DNA of 64,000 nt from contig NZ_CP090210.1 in NCBI RefSeq assembly GCF_021397715.1, positions 23,716 through 87,715 on the forward strand, in the 5' to 3' direction. Numbering within the stretch: the stretch's first letter is position 1; each line of letters starts with the position of its first letter. Both the position numbers and the translations under genes were made by a program. A model generated the notes under the pieces. It saw only the letters and a list, made by a program, of their open reading frames with translations. It had not been told where the DNA came from and ran no database searches. The DNA comes from Pantoea agglomerans (GTDB lineage Bacteria; Pseudomonadota; Gammaproteobacteria; Enterobacterales; Enterobacteriaceae). Shown in pieces: positions 1-8,909 of this stretch.

Positions 1-848
1 ACGGCGATATTCTGCATCATGATCGTCTGTGCCGACTTGCTGCTGTCAAAAAAGTAGTCGTAAGAGCCCGCCAGCTGCTCGGCGTACACCGTCTGCGGCG
101 CCCGGTTGCCCGGCAGCATTCTGGCTGCATGGTCCATGAAGGTCGCGCCGGTATTGTTACCCTGTGCCGTCAGCAGCGTTTTCAGTCGCGGCGCGGCCTC
201 GCGGCAGACCATAAACGTGGTGCCGGTGGCGTCGCGCCAGTAGACGCCGCGCAGCGGACTCGCGTTTTCAAAAATCAGGGATGCCACGTCCTCCGACTCC
301 ATCACGTCCTGCATGCTGTACTTGTGGTTCAGCATGATGTCCGGCACCACGCAGTTCTTTGCGAACTCTCCCATGTTATATGTCAGCACCGGGTCACGGC
401 TCTGAATGGTGAAGCTGTCCTGCATCAGCCTGCTCGCAAACAGCATGCCGGTTTTGGTGTAGGCACGCTCGTCCGGGAAGTGGAAGAAGTCTTCGTAGGT
501 GGTCGTTATTGTGTATCCGACGCCGGTGACCAGATACAGTGGCAGGGCAAGTCCCGCCGGCACGTTATCCACCCGCCCGATGGTGTCCGGGGCAGTCAGG
601 TCATTAACCACCACCGTGACTTTTGGCGTCAGCAGCAGGGCGGTGACCAGCACGAACGTCAGCCCCCACCCGAACATGGCCGTCATGTTGTGCGTGCGCA
701 GGTAAGTCATCACGCAGAAGGCGATGCCCAGCATCTCCGCCACCCACACGGTGCTTTTCCAGCCGCCGTTCTCCATCACGGCCGCAACCGCATTTAGGCC
801 CATCGTGATCATGCCGCCGGAGCTGACCACCCATATATCAAGCGCCAT
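1..848 (-). CDS. traG: TraG N-terminal part (cut by window edge)
   Basis: Bifunctional inner-membrane protein of F-type transfer: the N-terminal part helps pilus assembly and mating-pair stabilisation, and the C-terminal part (outside the window) mediates entry exclusion. About 282 codons are visible. The start reads MALDIWVVSSGG, followed by hydrophobic segments near residues 30-75 and the TraG-like stretch RVDNVPAGLALPL. The ATG lies two bases after the traH stop codon (TAAGCATG), so translation is probably coupled. It is the last gene of the visible minus-strand transfer operon. The frame stays open to base 1, so it is truncated by the window, not broken. Confidence 0.9.
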   Translation of the reverse strand, partial: MALDIWVVSSGGMITMGLNAVAAVMENGGWKSTVWVAEMLGIAFCVMTYLRTHNMTAMFGWGLTFVLVTALLLTPKVTVVVNDLTAPDTIGRVDNVPAGLALPLYLVTGVGYTITTTYEDFFHFPDERAYTKTGMLFASRLMQDSFTIQSRDPVLTYNMGEFAKNCVVPDIMLNHKYSMQDVMESEDVASLIFENASPLRGVYWRDATGTTFMVCREAAPRLKTLLTAQGNNTGATFMDHAARMLPGNRAPQTVYAEQLAGSYDYFFDSSKSAQTIMMQNIA

Positions 849-850
849 GC

Positions 851-2215
851 TTACCCCCCGAACTGATAGTTAGACAGCACGCTGTCGGAAACGGATGACG
901 AGAGCTGCTGCCGCGTTTCAGACAGGCTGCGGTCATACTCCGCCAGCCCGTTCTGCTGCACCTGGATGCGCGCGACGCGCTGGCTCAGCTCGTTGCGCAC
1001 CTGACGCAGGTTCTCGCGAAAGTGCTTGTTCTCTTCCTCGGTATCGAGCGTGCCCGCCGCCCCGCTCGCGGCCACGTCGATCAGCCCGTTGATGTAGGAC
1101 ATCACCATGTCAGCCGCAATATACTCCGCCAGACTGCTGACCACGCTCTGATCCATACCCACCGACGCAGAGTCGATGGTGTAACGCAGGATGCGCACTC
1201 GGGTGCTGCTGACCAGCGCCTTCTCATTGTCGTTAAGCGCAGTGTCGCTGCGCGCCTTATCAAAGATGTCGTTGAGCATGCTGCGCACCCGGCCGGTCAT
1301 GCCCTCATCTTCCGAAAGCGTCAGCTCCGCGATAGTCGGCGACAGGCAAGTATTGTTGTCGTTGCAGCGGTAGATTTTCTCGGTCCCGCCGTTCAGAAGC
1401 GTGTTGAACATCGACTCGCTGCCCCCGCGCGGCTGCAGGAATGTCGGGTTGCCGTTCGCGTCATAAATCACCGTGCCGACCATCGACATGATGAACTCCT
1501 TCAGCGCGCGATCGTTGCTGAAGAACTGGTTGAGCTTCGTGAACGTGTCCCACGTCAGGTTACGGTTGCGCGGGATGCGCTTTTTCTCTTCCTCGGTCGC
1601 CTTGTCGAATACGCTGTTCGTCTCCCCGCCCACGCCGCAGCCCTGACGGGATGCCGCCCAGTCAGAGAACACGTCGTGCTTGGTGCCGAGGTCCTGACAG
1701 ATTTGCGAGCTGGCCGCCTGGGTTTTTGGCCACAGGCCACCGACGATAGACTGCGCGGCCTGGCAGGTGGAGATGTTCATATTATTGGTGTCCGCCGCGA
1801 GCTTCTGCAGGTAGTCCTTCACGGCTTTACACTGCGGACAGATGGTTTCGAGCCCGAGGTCGAAGGCGTAACCGGCGGCGTTGCTCAGGATCTGCTTGCC
1901 CATGATTTTGATGCTGTCGCTGTTGATGAAGCTGAACGAGCCCAGATAGGCGTCGATGCCGCCGCAGCCCGACTTAATGTCCGGGAGCGTCACCGAAATC
2001 AGCTGGATGTTGCGCACCGGCGTGCGGATAAAGAGGTTACCGCCGGTCAGGTAGCCCGCCGACTGTCCCTGCCACGCGGCCGCCTGGGTGTAGTTACCGC
2101 CGCCGCCGCCCATGTCGTTAAAGAACTTGTTGATGTCGTTCTGCACGTCCGCGTTCGCGGCAGCGGAGAACAGCAGGCCGGCCGCAATGCCGGCATTCAG
2201 CACAAACTTACTCAT
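851..2215 (-). CDS. traH: TraH, F-pilus assembly protein
   Basis: Periplasmic, outer-membrane-associated protein needed for F-pilus extension, working with TraF, TraU, TraW, TrbB and TrbC. The 454-aa product begins MSKFVLNAGIAAG with a signal peptide ending near NADVQND, then a glycine run and the TraH segments SGCGGIDAYLGSFSFI and CPQCKAVKDYL. Several cysteines fit a substrate of the neighbouring thiol isomerase TrbB. An in-frame GTG lies one codon upstream; I chose ATG at 2215 because it overlaps the trbB stop as TGATG. Length is close to F TraH. Confidence 0.95.
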   Translation of the reverse strand: MSKFVLNAGIAAGLLFSAAANADVQNDINKFFNDMGGGGGNYTQAAAWQGQSAGYLTGGNLFIRTPVRNIQLISVTLPDIKSGCGGIDAYLGSFSFINSDSIKIMGKQILSNAAGYAFDLGLETICPQCKAVKDYLQKLAADTNNMNISTCQAAQSIVGGLWPKTQAASSQICQDLGTKHDVFSDWAASRQGCGVGGETNSVFDKATEEEKKRIPRNRNLTWDTFTKLNQFFSNDRALKEFIMSMVGTVIYDANGNPTFLQPRGGSESMFNTLLNGGTEKIYRCNDNNTCLSPTIAELTLSEDEGMTGRVRSMLNDIFDKARSDTALNDNEKALVSSTRVRILRYTIDSASVGMDQSVVSSLAEYIAADMVMSYINGLIDVAASGAAGTLDTEEENKHFRENLRQVRNELSQRVARIQVQQNGLAEYDRSLSETRQQLSSSVSDSVLSNYQFGG

Positions 2216-2793
2216 CACAGCACCCCCAGCCGCACGGCCAGTGCAAAAGACTCGTCCAGACGCTGCTTCAGCGCCTCCTCACTCATTTCCCCCTGCGACA
2301 GCGGGATCGTCACCAGCGACTGCGTGTTGATAATAAAGTCAGTGGGCGTCGCCTGCGGCAGCTCTGCGAAGAAGTCCTTCAGGATGCCGTTGTTCACGGG
2401 CATAACCTTCGGGAACACCGCGTCACCCTTGCCGTCGAAGCTATAGACAAACACCCCGATGCCGGTCTGCTCGGACACCGACTTCAGGGTCGGGTTGAAG
2501 CGGTGGCAGTACGGGCAGTCGGAGCGGACAAAGTGCACGATCTGCCAGTGGCCCACGTCCACGCGGCGACCGTCGCTCAGGTGATACCAGACCGGCTTTG
2601 CCACCGACGTCTGCGGTCGTGCAGCGGGCGTATCTGAGGTGGCGCTTTTCTCTGGCTGGCTATCCGGCTGTGCGGACGCGGACGCGTCTGCCCCCTCTTT
2701 CGCCTGCTCCAGGCGGGCAATGTCGTCAATCGTGCTGGCCGTGGCCAGCACCGGCGTGAGCATCAGCAGTACGGCAAAAAGTTTTGCAATCAT
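2215..2793 (-). CDS. trbB: TrbB, periplasmic thiol-disulfide isomerase
   Basis: DsbC-like protein that helps disulfide formation in cysteine-rich transfer proteins such as TraH, TraU and TraN. The 192-aa product has a signal peptide (about residues 1-19), a low-complexity linker, and a thioredoxin fold with the redox pair CPYC at about residues 93-96. It lies between traF and traH as in F. Its stop overlaps the traH start by one base. A second redox protein with a CIYC site is encoded upstream (6939-7730), so this operon carries two different thiol enzymes. Confidence 0.92.
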   Translation of the reverse strand: MIAKLFAVLLMLTPVLATASTIDDIARLEQAKEGADASASAQPDSQPEKSATSDTPAARPQTSVAKPVWYHLSDGRRVDVGHWQIVHFVRSDCPYCHRFNPTLKSVSEQTGIGVFVYSFDGKGDAVFPKVMPVNNGILKDFFAELPQATPTDFIINTQSLVTIPLSQGEMSEEALKQRLDESFALAVRLGVL

Positions 2794-2796
2794 GGG

Positions 2797-3570
2797 TTAA
2801 TCCTCGGGCTGGAAGTCGGTAACGATGTTGAGCATGCGGCGCGCCAGGTCGTCCTGGGTGATGAACCCGTAGGCCAGCGGTTGGTATTTCTTCGTGCGCG
2901 GCTCCACCAGGTAGATGGCCGGGAAGTGTTCTATCTTCATCTTTTCCGCCTGACCGGCGTTCTGCCGGGTGTCCGGCAGATCCGGGCTGGCCCGTCCGTC
3001 CACGGTCACGGGGATCACGGTCAGGCCGTACTGCTCGCTGAACTCTTTCACCACGCCGCCGAGCCGGTTATCCAGCGGCTCGTTTCCGCGATAGAAGAAG
3101 AACACGCCATAGCGCTGGTTGACGTAGCGGATCGCCGCCTGCTGCTTCTGGCGCTGCTCGGTGTACTGGATGTTGGCGGTGCCGTTGTAGAACGGGTGCT
3201 TCAGGCTGTAGTCCAGCTCCGGGTTGTCCAGCAGCACCTTCTCCCAGCGCGAGGCGAACATGCTGGCCTGATTGACCATCCAGTCCTGCACGATTTTGTA
3301 GCGCCGGATGTTCTCGGTGGAGGGGTGCAGCATCGCCTCGTTCATCAAGTTGTCGCGAAACGCCTGCAGGCGCTTCATCTTCTGCGTGGGTGTTTCCTGC
3401 GGCGCAGCGTGCGGCGGCGCCGGCTGCTCTTCTTCGTCCTTTTTTACCGGCTCGTTGTACCAGTACCAGCCGACCGCCGGATCATAGTTGTAGCCGTCCG
3501 GCTTTTTTTCCTCTGCCGCGTGCAGCGGCGATACCGCCAGCAGCAGCGCGAGGCTGATGAGTTTTCTCAC
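2797..3570 (-). CDS. traF: TraF, F-pilus assembly protein
   Basis: Periplasmic thioredoxin-fold protein required for pilus assembly. The 257-aa product has a signal peptide (cleavage near HAAEEKK), a charged Pro-rich linker, the TraF-like stretch YDPAVGWYWYNEP, and a C-terminal thioredoxin-like part (YGVFFFYRGNEPLDN, then EHFPAIYLVEP). No CxxC pair is present where a redox enzyme would have one; this is the family norm and implies a structural role. It begins just after traN with the short spacing typical of this operon. Confidence 0.93.
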   Translation of the reverse strand: MRKLISLALLLAVSPLHAAEEKKPDGYNYDPAVGWYWYNEPVKKDEEEQPAPPHAAPQETPTQKMKRLQAFRDNLMNEAMLHPSTENIRRYKIVQDWMVNQASMFASRWEKVLLDNPELDYSLKHPFYNGTANIQYTEQRQKQQAAIRYVNQRYGVFFFYRGNEPLDNRLGGVVKEFSEQYGLTVIPVTVDGRASPDLPDTRQNAGQAEKMKIEHFPAIYLVEPRTKKYQPLAYGFITQDDLARRMLNIVTDFQPED

Positions 3571-3572
3571 GC

Positions 3573-5426
3573 TTAATCTCCTGATTTGAGGCTGTTCTGG
3601 ATGTCGGAGGTGATGCGCTGGTTCAGCGCGTCCTGGTCGGGCAGTTTGATGTTGCTGTTGAGGTCGTCGTAGAAGTCGCTGAAGTCGATGCGATCGAACT
3701 TAATGCCCTGCAGCTCGGCAACCTTTATTCCCCTGCAGTCCGGGCTTTCACCCGAGCCGAAGCTGATGCCCAGCTGGTCGCGGCGCCCCTGCTCCTGCAC
3801 GATGCGGGCAAGCTTGCTGTCAAATACGCAGTAGCCCTCTTTCTGCTGCAGGCAGACCCCGAGCACCTTTTTCGAGCAGTAGGAGCCGACCTTCACGACC
3901 AGCTTTTTCTCTTTGCCGGTGCCGATCTCCTTCTCCTCGGTGTTGCAGTGCGCGAGCCCCGCGCTTTGCCCCCAGCCGCCGCTTTTGCAGCAGTTGCTGA
4001 AGCCCGCCGCGCTCTTGCGGCAGGCCATCGCCTTGCCCGTAAAAGCCGTCACTGAGTTCGGATCCATGCCCGCGAAGTCCTTGCCCGCGGCGGCGAGCGC
4101 GGCCAGCTGCGACACCGCCATTTCAAAGTTCTGGTTCTGGCCCGCCTGCATCGCCGAGCAGCTGCCGTCCGAGCAGTAAAACTCCGAGCCGCAGACGTAG
4201 CCGGTGCTTTTCACGGTGTGCGCGCACTGATAGGTCAGCTTGCTGTAGACGCAGAGGTTGCCGATTTTCTGGGTGCAGGTGCGTGTGCCTTCGCTGCAGT
4301 TCGGATCGTCGATATATGCCTGACAGGTGTTGGTATCGTCTTCGAACACGTTCCACTGGGTGGTGTAGCCCCAGCAGTCGCTGTAGACGCTGTAGGCCTG
4401 CCCGCCCACGGTCACCGAACGGGTGCCGCCCGGGTCGCTGCAGACCTCGCTCATCTTCACCGCGTCGCCCATGTCGGCCGGGCAGCTGTCGGTCCATTCG
4501 ATGCCTGCCTGGACCGTGTCACGCAGCGCCTGCATGGGCAAAGTGACGTGAAAGATGCTTGTACCGCTGGCAATTGCTTTAATCAGGCTATCCCGCGCCT
4601 CTGAGTAATGACCATCCGTGTCGTAACGCACAAACATCGATACCGTCTGCCCTTTACTCACTTTCTGCGTCGCAATGCCAAAGTCTCCGTTTCGGTTCGG
4701 TTTGGCCTTGACTGTCGTGCCAAACGCCTGGATGGAGTACCAGAGGCGGTTACCTGATTCTCCGTGATATGAAGGCGCGCGCGGATATTCATATGCCCAG
4801 ACTCCACTACTGATGGTGCCGTCTTCAGGAACCGTAAAGTCATAGCGTATCCAGTAGTTATCGAGCAAAACGGCCGTCGAGCTGCCGGCGTTGAGCACCA
4901 GCTGCGTGCTGTACTCCTCATACGATCCGCTCGTCACGATAGTCGCCTTGCGCGTACAGGACTGCGAAAGCGGGGTGGCCATTTCACAGCTGTGCGTGGT
5001 GTAGGTGGTTTTGTTTAGCTCCTGAGCCACGCACTGGCTGCCGTTTACGCCGGTGATAGCGTTGGCGTTTTCGCGGATTTCGTCGCTGTACTTCATCATG
5101 TCCGAGTCGTAACTGATTTTGTCCGCCGGGTTGTTCACGTAGGACTCGCGCGCGGTCTGCCCGAGGTCAGACTCGCTCAATTCCGTTTGCCCCTTAACGT
5201 CAATGTTCGATGACGTCTGGGTCGGGCCGCTGTAGTAGCCGCGCTGCGGCGCGTCTGAACTGTAATTATCGAAATAGCCGTTCGGATCGGCGCTGGTCGT
5301 GCCGTCTGCGGATTTGCCGGCGTTAATGCCTTCCTGGTTTGAGGCGTCCATCGACGCCGCCAGGGCGCCGGCCGACAGGCAGGTCAGCAGCAGGCCCTGC
5401 AGCAGAGAGCGGGTTGCTTTTTTCAT
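3573..5426 (-). CDS. traN: TraN, mating-pair stabilisation outer-membrane protein
   Basis: Cysteine-rich outer-membrane adhesin that stabilises the mating pair by contacting recipient surface proteins; its variable distal region sets recipient preference in F-like plasmids. The 617-aa product has a signal peptide ending near ALAASMDAS and a dense run of cysteines through the middle and C-terminal half (for example CSEGTRTCTQKIGNLC, and the segment with CRKSAAGFSNCCKSGGWGQS). Length is near F TraN (about 600 aa). The residues 150-330 region would hold the recipient-specificity domain, but I cannot assign its type by eye. Confidence 0.93.
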   Translation of the reverse strand: MKKATRSLLQGLLLTCLSAGALAASMDASNQEGINAGKSADGTTSADPNGYFDNYSSDAPQRGYYSGPTQTSSNIDVKGQTELSESDLGQTARESYVNNPADKISYDSDMMKYSDEIRENANAITGVNGSQCVAQELNKTTYTTHSCEMATPLSQSCTRKATIVTSGSYEEYSTQLVLNAGSSTAVLLDNYWIRYDFTVPEDGTISSGVWAYEYPRAPSYHGESGNRLWYSIQAFGTTVKAKPNRNGDFGIATQKVSKGQTVSMFVRYDTDGHYSEARDSLIKAIASGTSIFHVTLPMQALRDTVQAGIEWTDSCPADMGDAVKMSEVCSDPGGTRSVTVGGQAYSVYSDCWGYTTQWNVFEDDTNTCQAYIDDPNCSEGTRTCTQKIGNLCVYSKLTYQCAHTVKSTGYVCGSEFYCSDGSCSAMQAGQNQNFEMAVSQLAALAAAGKDFAGMDPNSVTAFTGKAMACRKSAAGFSNCCKSGGWGQSAGLAHCNTEEKEIGTGKEKKLVVKVGSYCSKKVLGVCLQQKEGYCVFDSKLARIVQEQGRRDQLGISFGSGESPDCRGIKVAELQGIKFDRIDFSDFYDDLNSNIKLPDQDALNQRITSDIQNSLKSGD

Positions 5427-5481
5427 CAGGGTTTCCGGTAAGGTGATAAGAATTGCCCGCCGCAGCGGGCAGCGGGGTCGG

Positions 5482-5922
5482 TCAGGGCCTGTTGCGGCAG
5501 TCGCCGCGCGTCTCGATCATGCTCAGCGCCTGATTCAGCGCCACATTGCCGTACACGATGTCGAAGCGGTCGCCGCACTTCTTCACCAGCGCCGGCACCT
5601 GCTTCACCCCGTAGCGGTCAAAGCGCACCGGGTCTATCTGCACGCCGCGGACCTTATAGGTGCTGACCATGTACATCATGTACTTTGCGGTCTGCTCCAT
5701 GCTGTCGCCGACCAGTCCTCTGAAGTACACCGGGATATCCCGGGATTCGGCCGCCTTCATCAGAATGGCCATCTCCTTTTCGGGTACGGAGGCAGACAGG
5801 AAATAGGCCGTCTCGTTTTCCGTACTGCCGACCTGCGTGCCCTGCGGCGCGTCTTCCGCCACGGCCGTCAGTGCAGCCGTCAGGCCAGCGGCCAGCAGCA
5901 GCGTGTTGCGTGTTTTCCTCAT
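5482..5922 (-). CDS. trbC: TrbC, F-type pilus assembly protein
   Basis: Periplasmic protein of the F-pilus assembly set, acting with TraW and TraU. The 146-aa product has a signal peptide (through about residue 22) and the conserved core YFLSASVPEKEMAILMKAA, followed by GVQIDPVRFDRYGVKQVPA, both typical of F-type TrbC. It is shorter than F TrbC because it lacks much of the N-terminal extension. It sits between traU and traN, as in F. Its cysteines near the C-terminus (KKCGDRF, RGDCRNR) may be oxidised. Confidence 0.9.
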   Translation of the reverse strand: MRKTRNTLLLAAGLTAALTAVAEDAPQGTQVGSTENETAYFLSASVPEKEMAILMKAAESRDIPVYFRGLVGDSMEQTAKYMMYMVSTYKVRGVQIDPVRFDRYGVKQVPALVKKCGDRFDIVYGNVALNQALSMIETRGDCRNRP

Positions 5923-5932
5923 GTGTCCTCGC

Positions 5933-6937
5933 TTAAAGCACGACGCAGTTGCGCTTTTTCCAGATGAGATAGCCGTAATTCTTTTTGGTGGTCGGCATTT
6001 CCTTGCCGGTCTGCCACAACATCACGTTGCGCCCAAAGGGATGACACGACGCCACGTCCGGGATGGTGTTAACCATCTGATAGCGATAGCGGCTTTTTGG
6101 CATGATCGCGGACGGGTACTCGTAGCAGACGGCGGTGTTTTGCGGCACGGTATCGAGGATGAGTCCCTCGCGGTGCAGCTTGAAGTCCATGCGCTCGGAG
6201 AGCAGCGCCCCGCTGTTGAGCCCGCTCGACTCGTTCACGATGTTGCCGGTGAACGGGTACATCGAGCCGTGCGAGCCTGCACACCAAAACAGGGCATCAA
6301 TTGGCTTACTCACCCCGGCCGCGACCGCGTCAGCGGCGCAGGCCATCTGCGCAATCGGGTTCGCAAACAGCATCACTTCCGGGTTCAGGAACAGCGCCAG
6401 GTTGTCGTTCTGCCAGGTCGGGTCCAGCTCTGACAGGTAGCCGATGTCATATTCCCCGCCTTGCATGCACATTTCCGAGGTAATAATGTTGAGCCAGGAG
6501 ATCAGCGGGTACTTGTACCAGTGGACGTGATAGAACGTGCCCGGGTTCTCGTTCGCAGTTTTCGTGCCGGTGCCGGTGCCGGTGTTCGGAATGTTGATGT
6601 TAAAGCCGCCCATGTTCACCATGCAGCCGGGCGAGCGCGTCACGTCGGTCATCGCAAACGGCTCCCAGAAGCCAATCGCGATGCCCGGGCGCTCAAAAAT
6701 GGGCGGCGGCGCCGGGCAGAACTGAATGGGCGATGACGGGTTTTCGGTATCCGGCAGCGATCCGGCCGAGACCTGCACGCTGCCAATGCTCATCGGGAAC
6801 AGGCACTCCCAGCACACGTCGGTGATAGGGTTGACCCAGCGGCCCTCGCAGGTCAGGGACGTGTTGCCGTTGTCCGCCGCCGCGGCCGGCTGGCAGACCC
6901 ACACCGCGAGCGCCAGTAAAACCGTGCGCCAGGCCAT
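5933..6937 (-). CDS. traU: TraU, pilus assembly / DNA transfer protein
   Basis: Periplasmic cysteine-rich protein needed mainly for DNA transfer and for normal pilus numbers. The 334-aa product has a signal peptide (cleavage near PAAAADNG) and the TraU hallmarks CEGRWVNPITDVCWECLFP near the mature N-terminus, HWYKYPLISWLNI, and SCHPFGRN near the C-terminus. Its many cysteines make it a likely client of TrbB and of the DsbA-like protein encoded next to it. Length and position match F TraU. Confidence 0.95.
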   Translation of the reverse strand: MAWRTVLLALAVWVCQPAAAADNGNTSLTCEGRWVNPITDVCWECLFPMSIGSVQVSAGSLPDTENPSSPIQFCPAPPPIFERPGIAIGFWEPFAMTDVTRSPGCMVNMGGFNINIPNTGTGTGTKTANENPGTFYHVHWYKYPLISWLNIITSEMCMQGGEYDIGYLSELDPTWQNDNLALFLNPEVMLFANPIAQMACAADAVAAGVSKPIDALFWCAGSHGSMYPFTGNIVNESSGLNSGALLSERMDFKLHREGLILDTVPQNTAVCYEYPSAIMPKSRYRYQMVNTIPDVASCHPFGRNVMLWQTGKEMPTTKKNYGYLIWKKRNCVVL

Positions 6938-6938
6938 A

Positions 6939-7730
6939 TCAGCCTCCTTTCTTCACGCCGCCGCGCGCTTTTTCCACCGCCGCCTGCAGCGCCTGCAGGT
7001 CAGTCGCCCCCGGGATAACGCTGACGTTCTCAGCGGTGGCGCCCGTCACCGGCATGATGAAGAATGCCGGCGTGCCCTGAATGCCGAGGCGTCGGGCCAG
7101 CTGGTTGTTGTTCTCCAGCGTCGCAGCCGTTGCCTCAACCTCTTCTTTCGGCGTCGTGGTCACGCCCGCCTTCACCGCCGCCTGGCGGATGTCTTCATCC
7201 AGCAGCTTCCCTTCGTTGTGGCCGGTCGCGTAGAGCGCGGCGTGGTAGCGGTGGTACGCCTCTGCGCCGCCTTTCCTGTACACAGACAGGCCAACTTTCG
7301 CCGCCTGTACCGATGCGGGCCAGCGGCTGCCGAAAATCGGCCACTCCTTATAGATGAAGCGCACGTTCGGGTTCTGACTGATGAACTGCTCCACGGTCGG
7401 TGCGACCTTCGCGCAGTAGATGCACTGGTAGTCAAAGAACTGGATGACCGCGACGTCGCCCTTCGGGTGCAGCACCGGCGAGGTCGGATCGTTCAGCAGC
7501 CCGTCCTGCTCCTTCAGCGCTGCGCTGGCGGCGGAGGCCATCTGTTTTTCTTGCGACTGCGCCTGCAGCTTCTGGCTCATCTCAATCAGGATTTCCGGGT
7601 GCGCGCGCAGGTAGTCTGCTGCAATCTCGCCGATCTGCGCCTTCTGCGCATCGCTAAAGGCGTTGTCAGCGGCAATCGCGTGGCCGGACAGGCTCAGCGT
7701 CAGGGCGGCGGCGAGGATGTGCTTTTTCAT
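6939..7730 (-). CDS. DsbA-family thiol oxidoreductase inside the tra operon
   Basis: Predicted periplasmic disulfide oxidoreductase. The 263-aa product has a signal peptide (about residues 1-20), an N-terminal helical part, and a thioredoxin domain with the active site CIYC at about residues 103-106 inside FFDYQCIYCAKVAP, plus the cis-proline loop GTPAFFI near residue 219. This layout is that of the BdbD/ScsC branch of DsbA. It lies between traU and traW with 1-bp and 11-bp gaps, so it is co-expressed with the transfer genes. F has no gene at this point. A role in oxidising TraU, TraN and TraH is inferred from context. Confidence 0.85.
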   Translation of the reverse strand: MKKHILAAALTLSLSGHAIAADNAFSDAQKAQIGEIAADYLRAHPEILIEMSQKLQAQSQEKQMASAASAALKEQDGLLNDPTSPVLHPKGDVAVIQFFDYQCIYCAKVAPTVEQFISQNPNVRFIYKEWPIFGSRWPASVQAAKVGLSVYRKGGAEAYHRYHAALYATGHNEGKLLDEDIRQAAVKAGVTTTPKEEVEATAATLENNNQLARRLGIQGTPAFFIMPVTGATAENVSVIPGATDLQALQAAVEKARGGVKKGG

Positions 7731-7741
7731 GTGTGGCTCCG

Positions 7742-8392
7742 TTAGCGGTCGGGAAGACCGAATTCAGTAATAAGGAAGAGTTTCTGACCGGGCGCCTGCT
7801 TTACTTCCGCAGGCACCTGCGTGATGCCGAACTTTTTCGTGATGTTGCCGGTCTGGTCGAAGTAGACCCGGCTGCCGAGGGCCTGCGCGCTGTCGCGCAC
7901 GTTGCCGTTAACCAGAATGACGCGGGAAGTCGTTGTGCGGGGCACCTGCTGCTTCATCCAGGTAATCTGCCGGTCGTCGTCGGCGTCGATGAAGTACAGC
8001 GTCTCGTCAAACACCGGTATGACGTCAAACGGGTTCACCACCTGGCCTTTATGCGCGAACACCACGCCGTTCTGGTCGGCAATGTCGCGCTGCACCGTGA
8101 ACGACGGGTCAAACAGGCGGCTGTGCGTCTCGCGCGCGGTAGTGAGTCCCTCCACCGGCGGCGGGCGCATCGCCTCGTCCTCGGCCTTTTTCTGCATGTC
8201 CCGCTCGATGTCGGCCTGCGACCGGCCAGCAAAGTGCTCTTTCAGGTTGTCTTTCAGGACCGCGATCAGGTTGCGCTCGCGGATATCCCAGGTATCGCCG
8301 TATGTGCCCAGCTCGACCGCGCTCGCCTGCAGGCTGAGCGTGGCGAGCAGCGCGCCGGCAGCCAGGCGCGCCAGCGAAGTTGCGTGTGTCAT
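7742..8392 (-). CDS. traW: TraW, F-type pilus assembly protein
   Basis: Periplasmic protein that works with TrbC and TraU in pilus assembly. The 216-aa product has a signal peptide ending near LQASAVELG, then the TraW motif ELGTYGDTWDIRERNL at the mature N-terminus and the C-terminal stretch GITQVPAEVKQ common to this family. Length is near that of F TraW (about 210 aa). It follows trbI, the F order. Confidence 0.93.
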   Translation of the reverse strand: MTHATSLARLAAGALLATLSLQASAVELGTYGDTWDIRERNLIAVLKDNLKEHFAGRSQADIERDMQKKAEDEAMRPPPVEGLTTARETHSRLFDPSFTVQRDIADQNGVVFAHKGQVVNPFDVIPVFDETLYFIDADDDRQITWMKQQVPRTTTSRVILVNGNVRDSAQALGSRVYFDQTGNITKKFGITQVPAEVKQAPGQKLFLITEFGLPDR

Positions 8393-8424
8393 CGGGAGGC
8401 TCCCGTTGGGGTGATCGGACAGGG

Positions 8425-8781
8425 TTACTGCGGCGGGTTACCGGCCTTCATCAGCTCGGCGAGGCGTGCCTGAATCTCTGGCGTAGCGTCGGGCAGGCCA
8501 GTGACCACGGCGGGGCTCACCAGAATGGCCGCACCGTGCTCGCTGGCATATTCCGCCGTTGCGGTGGTGACGCTGCGGTCAAAGCGGGTCAGCAGCGCCT
8601 TACGCTGATCATCGTTCAGGTCCAGCTTCGCAGTCTGTCGGATAAGCGCATTAGTCGTGCCCTTCATGTCGAAGGTGACCAGCGCCGGCGGCTTCAGCCA
8701 GAGGAACCAGGCGGCCGCGCATACGCTCACGCTGAGCAACATGGATGCTGCGATACAGGCCGCGCTCTGTTTTAAGTCCAT
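8425..8781 (-). CDS. trbI: TrbI, inner-membrane pilus protein
   Basis: Small inner-membrane protein linked in F to pilus retraction. The 118-aa product has one N-terminal membrane segment (about residues 7-29) and a periplasmic tail with DLNDDQRKALLTRFDRSV, a pattern seen in F TrbI. It is placed between traC and traW as in F. Assignment rests on topology, length and synteny more than on long motifs. Confidence 0.85.
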   Translation of the reverse strand: MDLKQSAACIAASMLLSVSVCAAAWFLWLKPPALVTFDMKGTTNALIRQTAKLDLNDDQRKALLTRFDRSVTTATAEYASEHGAAILVSPAVVTGLPDATPEIQARLAELMKAGNPPQ

Positions 8782-8828
8782 TTCAGACTCCTTTGCAGGG
8801 AATAGATAGGGATGGGTTCTTCACCCGA

Positions 8829-8909
8829 TTAATCCAGGTAGGCCAACAGGATGCCAACGCCTACCATGAACAGATAAATAATCAGGTATTTTATGAACTT
8901 GGGGTTCAA
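8829..8909 (-). CDS. 26-aa membrane mini-ORF coupled to traC
   Basis: Unrecognised short ORF starting with TTG that overlaps the traC stop codon (TTGA). A good ribosome-binding site, AAGGAG, lies inside the last traC codons, 7 bases upstream. The product reads (M)NPKFIKYLIIYLFMVGVGI then LLAYLD: a short basic N-terminus followed by one membrane-spanning helix. It fills most of the gap between traC and trbI. No F gene corresponds. The overlap, ribosome-binding site and clean hydrophobic helix argue for translation; no homologue is claimed. Confidence 0.5.
   Translation of the reverse strand: MNPKFIKYLIIYLFMVGVGILLAYLD

Noticed and set aside
129..797. Long plus-strand frames opposite the transfer genes (also 1022-2446, 6726-7745, 7733-8473)
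   Set aside because: Shadows of high-GC genes; they lack recognisable domains, while the minus-strand genes are clear Tra proteins.
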